A DNA stretch of 64,000 bases from Streptomonospora litoralis (GCF_004323735.1 NZ_CP036455.1:1793101-1857100); one strand, 5' to 3'. Positions 44,706 through 53,544 are shown, counted from the first letter of the stretch. The notes: generated by a model not told the origin, from the letters alone. Made by a program: numbers and translations.

Positions 44706-44996
44706 GAGCCGGTGAACGGCCGGTCTGCGCAGGGGCGTGCGGGAGGCGTTCGAAGTTCCGGTGGCGCCACCTGCGGGGTCGCGCGGTGGCAGCGGGGTTT
44801 TCGCGGCGGAGTCGACCACTCGGCCGCGGGCCGGCGGTCCGGCTCGGCCCGCGGCCGCGAACGAGCGGCGGAGCTCTCGGCTCGGGACGGGTGATGCCGG
44901 ATCGTTGCCATCCGATGATGGGACTTCTCGTCGGCCGGTCCGCCGGTAGTCGCCGGGCGGTCCGCTCCTCGCCGGTCTACCGGCGCGGGGCGGTCG

Positions 44997-45812
44997 TCAG
45001 ATGTGGCCCGCCGCGCGCTGGGAGATCTCCAGGTCGGCCTCGATGCGGGCGGCGGTGGCGAGCAGGGGCGGCAGCAGTTCGCGCCGGATGTCCTCGACCG
45101 AGGAGCGGCTGGCGTGGGCCGAGACGTTGACCGCGGCCACCACCCGGCCGTCGCGGTCGCGGACGGGGGCGGCGACCGAGCGCAAGCCCTCCTCCAGTTC
45201 CTGGTCGACCAGCGCCCAGCCCTGGTTGTGCACACGCTCGATCTCCGACTTCAGACGGCCGGGGGTCGTCACGGTGAACGCCGTCAGCCGCGCGAGTTCG
45301 GCCTTCTCCAGATAGGCGTCGACCTCCTCAGCGGGGCGGCCCGCCAGCAGCACCCGTCCCATCGAGGTGGCGTAGGCGGGGAAGCGCGTGCCGACGTTGA
45401 TGGCCACGTTCATGATGCGTGACGTGGAGACGCGGGCGACGTAGACGACGTCGTCGCCGTCGAGTACCGAGACCGAGGAGGACTCGTGCAGGTCGGCGGC
45501 CAACCGCTCCAGATGGGGCTGGGCGACCTCGGGCAGCCCGGCCGAGGAGAGGTAGGCATAGCCCAGCTCCAGCACCCGGGGGGTCAGCGAGAACAGCCGG
45601 CCGTCGGTGCGTACGTAGCCCATGTCGACCAGTGTGAGCAGGAAGCGCCGTGCAGCGGCCCGGGTGAGTCCGGTCACCCGCGCCACCTCGCTCAGCGTCA
45701 TGGTCGGACTCTGCGCGGTGAACGCGCGGATCACGGCCAGACCGCGCTCCAGCGACTGCACGTAGTGCTCGCCCTTGGGCTGGGCCCCGGATTCGGTGAG
45801 GTCCGTGCTCAT
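44997..45812 (-). CDS. IclR-family regulator of the aromatic genes (PcaR-like)
   Basis: A 271-residue IclR regulator. The N-terminal winged helix-turn-helix is SLERGLAVIRAFTAQSPTMT followed by LSEVARVTGLTRAAARRFLL. The C-terminal effector domain includes RTDGRLFSLTPRVLELGYAYL, ATSMGRVLLAG and LVDQELEEGLRSVAAPVRDRDG. IclR proteins of the PcaR/PcaU group respond to protocatechuate or beta-ketoadipate. It lies between the pca operon and the MetE-like/ABC/ALDH operon, and similar boxes sit at both promoters and upstream of itself. Confidence 0.9.
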   Translation of the reverse strand: MSTDLTESGAQPKGEHYVQSLERGLAVIRAFTAQSPTMTLSEVARVTGLTRAAARRFLLTLVDMGYVRTDGRLFSLTPRVLELGYAYLSSAGLPEVAQPHLERLAADLHESSSVSVLDGDDVVYVARVSTSRIMNVAINVGTRFPAYATSMGRVLLAGRPAEEVDAYLEKAELARLTAFTVTTPGRLKSEIERVHNQGWALVDQELEEGLRSVAAPVRDRDGRVVAAVNVSAHASRSSVEDIRRELLPPLLATAARIEADLEISQRAAGHI

Positions 45813-45893
45813 GTCTCTCCCCTTCGGTTTCCGCGGCGCTCGGGCCCGCGGGACGCCGTGCCGTGCGGCCGCCCGCGCATACGCCTATGGGGA

Positions 45894-45910
45894 TGTTCTC
45901 ATACCGCACA
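45894..45910. promoter_or_regulatory. IclR-type box upstream of the IclR gene
   Basis: TGTTCTCATACCGCACA shares TGTTC-N2-AT-N2-CG-N-ACA with the box at 46012-46028. It lies 81 bp upstream of the IclR start, suggesting autoregulation. The core promoter of the regulator could not be fixed. The wider gap 45813-46269 has no supported gene. Confidence 0.5.
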
Positions 45911-45966
45911 ACCAAGACCGCAGGTAAAGCCCTAAGTGCCCGGTGTAGGCATCCGGCATCCAGGGG

Positions 45967-46028
45967 TTGACGTCGGTGATTGCCGTCACTTAAGTTCACT
46001 TGCAGAACGCTTGTTCGTATCTCGTACA
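45967..46028 (+). promoter_or_regulatory. Promoter and IclR-type box of the MetE-like/ABC/ALDH operon
   Basis: TTGACG (45967-45972), 18 bp, TAAGTT (45991-45996). Fifteen bases downstream lies TGTTCGTATCTCGTACA (46012-46028), a near-perfect palindrome. The distance from -10 to box is within one base of that at the pca promoter. Confidence 0.68.
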
Positions 46029-46269
46029 CAGGTCCGCGGATGCGGTACGGTGCCTAGGCGCCTCGATCGCGATCCGCCGCGGTTCCGGGCGATCGGGCGT
46101 CGACCGCCTGCCGCGCGCTGCCGGGTAGTGCGTGCCGCCGCGGCCCGCCGCCGCATTCGACGGGGCCCCGATCCCACCCACGCTTGAGATCGTAGACGGG
46201 CGGAGCGCGTGTGCCGCGCGTCGGCGCCGCTCGCGCAGGCCACCGAGGACGAAGGGACACCGGCGAGAC

Positions 46270-47400
46270 ATGACCCCAACCGCCAGTCGTCGTGACGAAC
46301 CGCCGTTCCGAGCCGACCACGTGGGCAGCCTGCTGCGGCCGCGGCAGCTGCTCGACGCCCGCGCCCGCCACGCCGAGGGCTCGTTGAGCGCGCAGGAGCT
46401 GCGCAGCCTGGAGGACGAGGCGATCGGCGACGTCGTGCGCATGCAGGAGGAGGTCGGCCTGTCCACGGCCACCGACGGCGAATTCCGCCGCGCCTCCTGG
46501 CACATGGACTTCATCTACCAGCTCGGCGGGATCACGAAGGCGGAAGGCGACCTGCAGGTCACGTTCCACAACGAGCAGGGCGACATCGAGTTCACCCCCG
46601 CCGCGCTGCACGTCAGCGGCAGAGTCGGTCTGGAGCACACGATCTTCGCCGACGACTTCGCCTTCCTGCGGGATACCGCCACCACCGGCACTCCCAAGCT
46701 GACCATGCCCTCGCCGAGCATGGTCCACTACCGGGGCGGCCAGGCCTCCATCGACCCTGCCGTCTACCCCGACACCGAGGAGTTCTTCAGCGACCTCTCG
46801 GCCGCCTATGCCGAGCAGATCCGCCGGATGGGCGAACTAGGCTGCAGCTACCTCCAGCTCGACGACACCAGCCTCGCCTACCTCAACGACCCCCGCCAGC
46901 GCGCCATGATCGACGAGCGCGGGGACAACGGCGACAGCCTCCACCGGCGCTACATCACCCAGATCAACGCCGCCCTGCAGGGCCGCCCGGAGGGAATGCG
47001 CGTCACCACGCACCTGTGCCGCGGCAACTTCCGCTCCTCCTGGGTGGCCGAGGGCGGCTACGACTTCGTCGCCGAGGAACTGTTCGGCTCCCTGGGGGTC
47101 GACGGATACTTCCTCGAGTTCGACGACGCCCGCTCCGGCGGGTTCGCACCCTTGCGCTACGTGCCGCACGGCAAGTACGTGGCCCTCGGCCTGGTCACCA
47201 CCAAGCGGGGCGTATTGGAGAGCAAGGACGACCTCAAGCGCCGCATTGAGGAGGCGAGCCGCTACATTCCACTGGAACAGCTCTGCCTCGCACCCCAATG
47301 CGGGTTCTCCAGCACCTTCGAAGGCAACGATCTCACCTACGACGAGCAGGTCGCCAAGCTGCGCCTGATCGTCGAGACCGCTGCCGAGGTCTGGGGATGA
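46270..47400 (+). CDS. MetE-like cobalamin-independent methyltransferase (YxjG type)
   Basis: A 376-residue protein corresponding to the catalytic barrel of cobalamin-independent methionine synthase without the N-terminal duplicated domain. All four Zn-site residues are present: H248 and C250 (THLCRGNF), E283 (FLEFDDARSGG) and C344 (APQCGFSS). PPFRADHVGSLLRPRQLLDA and DGEFRRASWHMDF are typical of the YxjG/YxjH group. Such proteins move a methyl group onto a thiol, but the donor differs between subgroups. Its place under the IclR-controlled promoter, before an importer and an aldehyde dehydrogenase, suggests a catabolic or salvage methyl transfer rather than housekeeping methionine synthesis. 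ATG 46270 begins the conserved N-terminus; AAGGGA is 13 bases upstream. Confidence 0.82.
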   Translation: MTPTASRRDEPPFRADHVGSLLRPRQLLDARARHAEGSLSAQELRSLEDEAIGDVVRMQEEVGLSTATDGEFRRASWHMDFIYQLGGITKAEGDLQVTFHNEQGDIEFTPAALHVSGRVGLEHTIFADDFAFLRDTATTGTPKLTMPSPSMVHYRGGQASIDPAVYPDTEEFFSDLSAAYAEQIRRMGELGCSYLQLDDTSLAYLNDPRQRAMIDERGDNGDSLHRRYITQINAALQGRPEGMRVTTHLCRGNFRSSWVAEGGYDFVAEELFGSLGVDGYFLEFDDARSGGFAPLRYVPHGKYVALGLVTTKRGVLESKDDLKRRIEEASRYIPLEQLCLAPQCGFSSTFEGNDLTYDEQVAKLRLIVETAAEVWG

Positions 47401-47462
47401 TCCCCCCAGCGCGCCCGCTTTGCGGCGCGGACCCGACGAATTCACCCACCAGGAGACCAACC

Positions 47463-48428
47463 ATGCGCCGGATGATCCTCCCCGTGGCCGCTGTGGTCAC
47501 ACTGCTCGCAAGCACTGCCTGCGGCGGTGGCGGCCAGGAAGACAGCGGCGGCGGCGACAGCGGCGGCACCCAGTCCATCACCGTCGGCGCGATCCCGATC
47601 GTCGACGTCGCGCCCCTGCACCTCGGCGTCGACCAGGGCATCTTCGAAAAGCACGGCCTCGACCTGGAGATCAAGAACACCTCCGGCGGTGCCGAGGCCG
47701 TGCCCAGCGTCGTCGCGGGCGAGTTCGACTTCGCGTTCGGCAACATCACCTCGCTGGTGATCGGACGCAGCAACGACCTCCCCCTGACCATCGTCGCCAA
47801 CGGCGTCACCACCACCGGCAAGCAGGGCGAGGACTTCGGCGGCGTCGTGGTGCCCGAGGGCAGCGACATCACCGACGCCAAGGGCCTTGAGGACAAGACG
47901 ATCGCCGTGAACAACCTGCAGAACATCGGCGACACCACCGTCCGCAACTCGGTCCGCAAGGCCGGCGGCGACTCCGACACGATCGAGTTCGTCGAGCTGC
48001 CCTTCCCGGAGATGCCGGCGGCCCTCGAGCGCGGCGACGTCGACGCCGCCTGGGTGGTCGAGCCGTTCCTGACCGCCTCGCTCAACGGCGGTGCGACCGA
48101 GGTCGCGTCCAACTTCGTCGACGCGGACAAGAACCTCTCGGTGGCCTACTACTTCACCACCGAGCAGATGATCTCCCAGGACCCGGAGTTGGTGGACAAC
48201 TTCACCGCCGCCATCAACGAGTCGCTGACCTACGCCGAAGAGAACCCGGACGAAGCGCGCCGCATCATCGGCGAGTACACCGAGATCGACTCCGAGACCA
48301 TCGAGCAGCTCCGCCTGCCGCGGTGGCCCACGGAGGACTACAAGCAGCCGGCGAACTCCATCATCGACCTCATGATGCACGACGGCGTCATCGAGTCCCG
48401 GCCTGACATGGACAAGCTTTTCCAATGA
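47463..48428 (+). CDS. NitT/TauT-type ABC transporter substrate-binding lipoprotein
   Basis: A 321-residue lipoprotein with lipobox STAC (Cys 20) and a Gly/Ser/Asp linker. The mature protein (ITVGAIPIVDVAPLHLGVDQ, GIFEKHGLDLEIKNTSGGAE) has the SsuA/TauA/NMT1 fold that captures small anionic organics. LPFPEMPAALERGDVDAAWVVEPF is typical. The ligand is unknown; neighbours suggest an aromatic or aryl-aldehyde/carboxylate compound. ATG 47463 follows AGGAG. Confidence 0.88.
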   Translation: MRRMILPVAAVVTLLASTACGGGGQEDSGGGDSGGTQSITVGAIPIVDVAPLHLGVDQGIFEKHGLDLEIKNTSGGAEAVPSVVAGEFDFAFGNITSLVIGRSNDLPLTIVANGVTTTGKQGEDFGGVVVPEGSDITDAKGLEDKTIAVNNLQNIGDTTVRNSVRKAGGDSDTIEFVELPFPEMPAALERGDVDAAWVVEPFLTASLNGGATEVASNFVDADKNLSVAYYFTTEQMISQDPELVDNFTAAINESLTYAEENPDEARRIIGEYTEIDSETIEQLRLPRWPTEDYKQPANSIIDLMMHDGVIESRPDMDKLFQ

Positions 48429-49300
48429 CGGCCGAGTCCGACACCGACACCGACACCGGCACTGTCGAAACCGCGCGTCCCCCCGCCCATCCCTCCGGGG
48501 CGGGGGGACGCCCCCGCGCCGCCCGGCGAGGGCCCAACCGGGCGTTGCTGGGGACCATCGGCGTAGTGGGCTTCCTGCTGCTGTGGGAGGCGGTCCCGCG
48601 CATCGGCGTGGTGCCGGCGCGGTTCCTGCCACCGGCCTCGGAGGTGCTGGCCACCCTCGGTGAGCGGCTGGCGCTGCCCGAGTTCTGGACCGCGGTCGGC
48701 GACACCCTCGTCACCTGGGGCATCGGTCTGGGTGGCGCCTTCGCCGCGGCCGCGCTCCTCGGTTTCGTGGTGGGCTCGGTGCCCGTGCTGCGGGCCTTCA
48801 CCTCCTCCACGGTGGAGTTCCTGCGGCCGATTCCGTCGGTGGCGCTGATCCCGCTGGCCATCCTGCTCTACGGCACCGACATGGCCTCCACGCTGCTGCT
48901 GGTCGTCTACGCGGCGTTCTGGCAGATCTACATCCAGGTGCTCTACGGAGTCGCCGACATCGACCCGATCGCCGACCAGACCGCCCGCTCCTACGGCCTG
49001 GGGCGGCTGGCGCGGCTGCGCTACGTGGCCTGGCCCTCGGCGCTGCCCTACATCCTGACCGGACTGCGGCTGGGTGCGGCCGTGGCGCTCATCCTGACCA
49101 TCACCGGAGAGCTGATCATCGGCACGCCGGGTCTCGGCCAGCAGATCGCCGTGGCCAAGCAGAGCAACGCCACTGAGCTGGTCTACGCCCTCATCATCGC
49201 CACCGGCGCCCTCGGGGTCGCCGTCAACGTCGGTGTGCGGGCACTGGAGCGGCGGGCGCTGCGCTGGCACGCCTCGGTCCGCGGAGAGGAGAACGTGTGA
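48425..49300 (+). CDS. ABC transporter permease (SsuC/TauC-like), first subunit
   Basis: A 291-residue permease with a charged Thr/Asp-rich N-terminal tail and about six membrane segments from LLGTIGVVGFLLLWEAVPRIG. The EAA loop is DQTARSYGLGRLARLRYVAWPSALPYIL. ATG 48425 overlaps the preceding stop (ATGA). A second, non-identical permease follows, so the channel is probably a heterodimer, unlike typical SsuC homodimers. Confidence 0.9.
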   Translation: MTAESDTDTDTGTVETARPPAHPSGAGGRPRAARRGPNRALLGTIGVVGFLLLWEAVPRIGVVPARFLPPASEVLATLGERLALPEFWTAVGDTLVTWGIGLGGAFAAAALLGFVVGSVPVLRAFTSSTVEFLRPIPSVALIPLAILLYGTDMASTLLLVVYAAFWQIYIQVLYGVADIDPIADQTARSYGLGRLARLRYVAWPSALPYILTGLRLGAAVALILTITGELIIGTPGLGQQIAVAKQSNATELVYALIIATGALGVAVNVGVRALERRALRWHASVRGEENV

Positions 49301-50118
49301 GCGTCGCACGCACCGACCAGCGGAACCGCCGCGCCGGGGGCGCCGGGCGCATCGTGCTGCGAGCCGTGCAGATCGTGCTGCTGCCGGCGGCGCTCATCGC
49401 GGTTTGGTGGGTGGCCAGCCTGGCGTCGACCGTGTACTACCTGCCCACGCCCGGAGAGATCGCCACGACCTTCGCCGAGGTCTGGGGCGCCGAACGCGTA
49501 GCCGACGACGTGCTGCCCAGCATCGCCCGCCTGCTGGGCGGATTCGCGCTGGGCACGCTGCTGGGCGTGGGGCTCGGCATCGTGCTCGGGCTCTCCCCCC
49601 GCACCCGCGCCGTCCTCGAACCCGTCCTGGAGTTCTTCCGGGCGATCCCGCCGCCCGTGCTGGTGCCGCTGCTGATGCTGTTCGTCGGCGTCAACACCAC
49701 CATGAAGCTCGCGGTGATCGTCTCCGGCTGCATCTGGCCCATCCTGCTCAACACCATCGAGGGTGTGCGGGCCGTCGACCCGGTGCTGATCGACACCTGC
49801 CGGTGCTACGGCGTGCGCGGGCGGCGATGGCTGACGACGCTGGTGCTGCGTTCGGCCAGCCCGCAGATCATGGCGGGCATGCGGCAGGGCCTGTCCATCG
49901 CGATCATCCTGATGGTGATCAGCGAGATGTTCGCCAGCAGCAGCGGGCTGGGGCACACCATCATCCAGTTCCAGCGCACCTTCGCCATTCCGGAGATGTG
50001 GAGCGGCATCGTGCTGCTCGGCCTGCTCGGTTTCGTGCTCTCCGTCGTTTTCGCTGCGATCGAGCGGCAGGTGCTGAGCTGGTACAACGGCGTGCGCGCT
50101 GCGGCGCGCGGGGAGTGA
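49297..50118 (+). CDS. ABC transporter permease (SsuC/TauC-like), second subunit
   Basis: A 273-residue permease. Membrane segments begin at IVLLPAALIAVWWVASLAST; the EAA-type loop is DTCRCYGVRGRRWLTTLVLRSASPQIMAGM. EFFRAIPPPVLVPLLMLFVGVNTTMK is a family block. GTG 49297 overlaps the previous stop by four bases. The ATPase gene begins seven bases after its stop. Confidence 0.9.
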   Translation: MSVARTDQRNRRAGGAGRIVLRAVQIVLLPAALIAVWWVASLASTVYYLPTPGEIATTFAEVWGAERVADDVLPSIARLLGGFALGTLLGVGLGIVLGLSPRTRAVLEPVLEFFRAIPPPVLVPLLMLFVGVNTTMKLAVIVSGCIWPILLNTIEGVRAVDPVLIDTCRCYGVRGRRWLTTLVLRSASPQIMAGMRQGLSIAIILMVISEMFASSSGLGHTIIQFQRTFAIPEMWSGIVLLGLLGFVLSVVFAAIERQVLSWYNGVRAAARGE

Positions 50119-50125
50119 GCGAGAA

Positions 50126-50971
50126 ATGGCGACCACACCGACCGCACCGGCACGTAAGACCGGCGCCGCGCAGGAGGCGGGCCACATGCTCGACGTCACC
50201 GGAATGCAGAAGATCTACCCCGGCCAGCACGGGGAGGTCGAGGCGATCCGCGACCTGACGTTCAGTCTCGACGACGGCGAGCTCGCCTGCCTGGTAGGCC
50301 CCTCCGGCTGCGGTAAGACGACCCTGCTCAAGTGCATCGCGGGGCTCATGCGGCCCACCTCCGGCACCGTCGAACTCGCCGGAAACGCGGTCACCGGCCC
50401 GCCGCCGGACATGGCCGTGGTCTTCCAGGAGTACGGCCGCAGCCTGTTCCCGTGGCTGCGCGTGCGCGACAACGTCGAGCTGCCGCTGAAGGAGAAGCGG
50501 CTGGCCAAGCAGCGCCGCCGCGAGCTGAGTGACGAGGCGCTGGAGGCCGTGGGCCTGCACAAGTTCGCCGGCGCCTACCCGTGGCAGCTCTCCGGCGGTA
50601 TGCAGCAGCGCGTGGCGATCGCGCGGGCGATCGCCTACGAGCCGCGCGTGATGCTGATGGACGAGCCCTTCGCCGCGGTCGACGCGCAGACCCGCGCGGA
50701 CCTGGAGGACCTCATCCGCACACTGTGGAAGCGGTTCAACATGACGGTCCTGTTCGTCACCCACGACATCGACGAGGCCGTCTACCTGGGACAGCGCGTG
50801 CTGGTGATGTCCTCCTCGCCGACGATCATCCAGGACGACGTCCCCGTCGACCTGGCCGACGAGCGCGACCAGATCAGCACCCGCGGCGAGCACCGCTTCG
50901 CCGAGCTGCGCTCGCGGATCTACGCGGAGATCCGCAACGCCTCCCAGCCGGCGGCGGGCAAGACCGCGTAA
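50126..50971 (+). CDS. ABC transporter ATP-binding protein (SsuB/TauB-like)
   Basis: A 281-residue ATPase. Walker A GPSGCGKTT, Q-loop VFQEYGRSLFPW, signature LSGGMQQRVAIARAI, Walker B VMLMDEPFAAVD and H-switch VTHDIDEAV are all intact. It energises the two permeases encoded just upstream. The last residues form a short Ala/Lys tail. A 160-bp gap without recognisable signals separates it from the dehydrogenase gene. Confidence 0.93.
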   Translation: MATTPTAPARKTGAAQEAGHMLDVTGMQKIYPGQHGEVEAIRDLTFSLDDGELACLVGPSGCGKTTLLKCIAGLMRPTSGTVELAGNAVTGPPPDMAVVFQEYGRSLFPWLRVRDNVELPLKEKRLAKQRRRELSDEALEAVGLHKFAGAYPWQLSGGMQQRVAIARAIAYEPRVMLMDEPFAAVDAQTRADLEDLIRTLWKRFNMTVLFVTHDIDEAVYLGQRVLVMSSSPTIIQDDVPVDLADERDQISTRGEHRFAELRSRIYAEIRNASQPAAGKTA

Positions 50972-51131
50972 CCGCCGCGGCGCGGCGCAGACGGCGCGTC
51001 GGCCGGGCGGCACACATGCGGCGGGCGGCGGCGCAGGGGGGCGCCGCCGTCCGCTCATCGGCAGCGGCGGCGGGCGCGGCCCTTCCGGCCGCGGCCGCCC
51101 CGCCCCCATCCTTCGACGCACAGGAGCGACC

Positions 51132-52592
51132 ATGGCACTGCTCAACGAAAACGAGTGGCGCGGCAACGTCTTCACCGGATCGTGGCGGCCCGCCGAGGCC
51201 GGCGACGCCCCGGTCACCTCGCCGACAACCGGCACGGAGCTGGGCCGCATCGGCTCGGCCGGCGCGGCCGACGTCGCCGAGGCGGCCCAGCGGGCCGCCG
51301 AGGCTCAGCGCCACTGGGCCGCCGTCTCCTTCGAGGAGCGCGCGGCCGTCATGCGGCGGGCCGGCGCCAAGTTCGAGGAGGAGGCCGGCGAGATCGCCGG
51401 CTGGCTGCGCCACGAAGCCGGGTCGGCCCGCGGCAAGGCCGACTTCGAGGTTCACTTGGCGGTCACCGAAGCCTACGAGTGCGCCGCGCTGGCCTCCCAG
51501 CCCAACGGCGAGGTGCTGCGCAGCGCCCAGCCGCGGCTGAGCCTGGCCCGGCAGGTGCCGGTGGGCGTGGTCGGCGTCATCGCCCCGTTCAACTTCCCGC
51601 TGATCCTGGGCATGCGCTCGGTCGCGCCGGCGCTGGCTCTGGGCAACGCGGTGGTGCTCAAGCCCGACCCGCGCACCGCCGTCTCGGGCGGCGCCGTCAT
51701 CGCGGAGGTCTTCCGCGAGGCGGGACTGCCCGACGGACTGCTGCAGATGCTGCCCGGCGGCGCCGAGGCCGGCGAGCAGCTGGTGGCCGACCCCAACATC
51801 GCGGTCATCTCCTTCACCGGCTCCACCGCGGCGGGCCGCAAGGTCGGCGAGGCCGCCGGCCGCCACCTCAAGCGGGCCCACCTGGAGCTGGGCGGCAACT
51901 CCCCGCTGATCGTGCTGGAGGACGCCGACGTCGACCGCGCCGCCTCGGTGGGGGCCTGGGGCTCGTTCCTGCACCAGGGTCAGATCTGCATGACGACCGG
52001 ACGCCACCTCGTGCACGAGTCGCTGGCCGACGCCTACGTGGAGAAGCTCGCGGCCAAGGCCGAGGCGCTCACGGTAGGCGACCCCGAGCAGGAGGGGACG
52101 GCCCTGGGTCCCATCATCGACGTGGGCCAGCGCGACCGGGTGCACGACCTGGTCATCCGCAGCGTTGCCGCGGGTGCCGAGGTCCGGGCGGGCGGCACCT
52201 ACGACGCCCAGTTCTACCGGCCCACCGTGCTGGACAAGGTCACCGCCGACACCCCCGCCTTCCACGAGGAGGTCTTCGGCCCGGTGGCGCCGGTCATCCG
52301 GTTCTCCACCCCGGACGAGGCGGCCCGCATCGCCGCCTCCAGCGACTACGGCCTGTCGCTGGGCATCCTCACCGGCAACCCCATGCGCGGTATGGAGTTG
52401 GCCGACCGTATCCCGACGGGCATCGTGCACATCAACGATCAGACGGTCGACGACGAGGCGGTGGCTCCCTTCGGCGGCGTCCGCGCCTCGGGCACCGGCG
52501 CCCGCTTCGGCGGCACCCGCGCCAACCTGGAGGCGTTCACCGAGACCCAGTGGGTCACCATGCAGAGCGAGATCCAGCAGTACCCGTTCTGA
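51132..52592 (+). CDS. Aryl-aldehyde (benzaldehyde-type) dehydrogenase
   Basis: A 486-residue NAD(P)-dependent aldehyde dehydrogenase. The catalytic Cys is C286 (HQGQICMTTGRH) and the general base E252 (HLELGGNSPLIV). PFNFPLILGMRSVAPALALGNAVVLKP and the C-terminal INDQTVDDEAVAPFGGVRASG are characteristic of the benzaldehyde/vanillin dehydrogenase group. It would turn 4-hydroxybenzaldehyde or vanillin-like aldehydes into acids, and 4-hydroxybenzoate is the substrate of the PobA encoded nearby. ATG 51132 follows AGGAG. A strong terminator lies 26 bp after the stop. Confidence 0.88.
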   Translation: MALLNENEWRGNVFTGSWRPAEAGDAPVTSPTTGTELGRIGSAGAADVAEAAQRAAEAQRHWAAVSFEERAAVMRRAGAKFEEEAGEIAGWLRHEAGSARGKADFEVHLAVTEAYECAALASQPNGEVLRSAQPRLSLARQVPVGVVGVIAPFNFPLILGMRSVAPALALGNAVVLKPDPRTAVSGGAVIAEVFREAGLPDGLLQMLPGGAEAGEQLVADPNIAVISFTGSTAAGRKVGEAAGRHLKRAHLELGGNSPLIVLEDADVDRAASVGAWGSFLHQGQICMTTGRHLVHESLADAYVEKLAAKAEALTVGDPEQEGTALGPIIDVGQRDRVHDLVIRSVAAGAEVRAGGTYDAQFYRPTVLDKVTADTPAFHEEVFGPVAPVIRFSTPDEAARIAASSDYGLSLGILTGNPMRGMELADRIPTGIVHINDQTVDDEAVAPFGGVRASGTGARFGGTRANLEAFTETQWVTMQSEIQQYPF

Positions 52593-52617
52593 CCCGGCGC
52601 CGCCCGCGTGCGTGACG

Positions 52618-52662
52618 GCTCCCCGCTCAGCGACCCGCAGTCGCGCTGAGCGGGGAGCTTTT
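52618..52662 (+). terminator. Intrinsic terminator after the aldehyde dehydrogenase gene
   Basis: Perfect 15-bp arms GCTCCCCGCTCAGCG (52618-52632) and CGCTGAGCGGGGAGC (52644-52658), an 11-base loop, then TTTT (52659-52662). Confidence 0.9.
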
Positions 52663-52796
52663 CGCTGCGGGCCCGCCGCGCCGGGTGCAGTCGTCGACGC
52701 GTGTGGCGATGCTGCGGAGAACGACGGTGGCAGACTCTAAGCTGATGTCGGGCTGGACGAGGTGTCCGCCTGCGGAACCTCCCGAGGAGCATGGTG

Positions 52797-53150
52797 ATGA
52801 CCGAGCAGCACCTTCCATCCGGCTTGCCGCTGATCGCGATGCCGGCGCTCACTCCGACGGCCTTGCGCACCGCGGTCGCCCAGCTCGCTCCCGCGCGTGT
52901 GGCCGAGTTCAGCGATCATCTCGAACAGGCCGCCGAGCAGGCCGCCGCGCAGAGCACCCTGGCGCCGCTTCGGTCCTTCCTGCAGTACTGGGGTGAGTTC
53001 GTCGCTATCGAAAGGATTCCCGAGAGAGCCGCACGCCTCAGGCGTTTAGAAGAGGAAGCACGGCGTGCCTCGGACATGGTGACCGCCACACGCCTGATCG
53101 GAGAGATCCAGCAGATTCTGGCCGAAGCCGAGCGCGAGGTCGCGACGTGA
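52797..53150 (+). CDS. Antitoxin-like small protein (DUF6247-like)
   Basis: A 117-residue, mostly helical protein. The middle (VAQLAPARVAEFSDHLEQAA) and the charged C-terminal helix (RAARLRRLEEEARRASDMVT) resemble actinobacterial DUF6247 proteins, which are found upstream of small RelE/ParE-like partners. ATG 52797 is chosen because AGGAG lies seven bases upstream; the ATG at 52791 is too close to it. Its stop overlaps the next GTG by four bases. The antitoxin role is inferred from gene order and size. Confidence 0.68.
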   Translation: MTEQHLPSGLPLIAMPALTPTALRTAVAQLAPARVAEFSDHLEQAAEQAAAQSTLAPLRSFLQYWGEFVAIERIPERAARLRRLEEEARRASDMVTATRLIGEIQQILAEAEREVAT

Positions 53151-53410
53151 GCGATGCGTGGACGTGGCACTTCAACCCCGACTTCGACCACGTTGCCGCC
53201 GGACTGCCGCTTGAGGTGGTGTCCGAGGTGGAGCGGTTGGCAGAGCAACTCGCCGTTCTGGGCGACACCGCTGCGGCAGCCGGGCGCGGGTCGTCGCACG
53301 GCGATGGGCTGCGCACCTTGGATATCTTCGGCGGTCGTGGCTTCTTCGTGTACATCGCCATGGACCGGATGCGGATGATCTTCATTGTGCGCGTAGTCTG
53401 GCCGCACTGA
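53147..53410 (+). CDS. Small RelE/ParE-like partner protein (putative toxin)
   Basis: An 87-residue protein. An N-terminal helix pair (VSEVERLAEQLAVLGDTAAA) is followed by a short beta-rich end (LRTLDIFGGRGFFVYIAMDR, MRMIFIVRVVW), the size and layout of RelE/ParE-superfamily toxins. The strands LRTLDI and FVYIAMDRMRMIFIVRV match the core sheet of that fold. Catalytic residues cannot be assigned. GTG 53147 overlaps the upstream gene stop. Confidence 0.65.
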   Translation: MSDAWTWHFNPDFDHVAAGLPLEVVSEVERLAEQLAVLGDTAAAAGRGSSHGDGLRTLDIFGGRGFFVYIAMDRMRMIFIVRVVWPH

Positions 53411-53544
53411 TCCATGGACGGCTGCGCCCCGTACCCGTTGCGGGGATGCCGGCCGTGTGATCTTCGCTACGGGGTTCGTTTCGCGCAGGTCGCGGCGGGG
53501 TCCTAGGGGCGGGGCGCGCGCAGGCGGGCATTAGCCTGAGAGTC

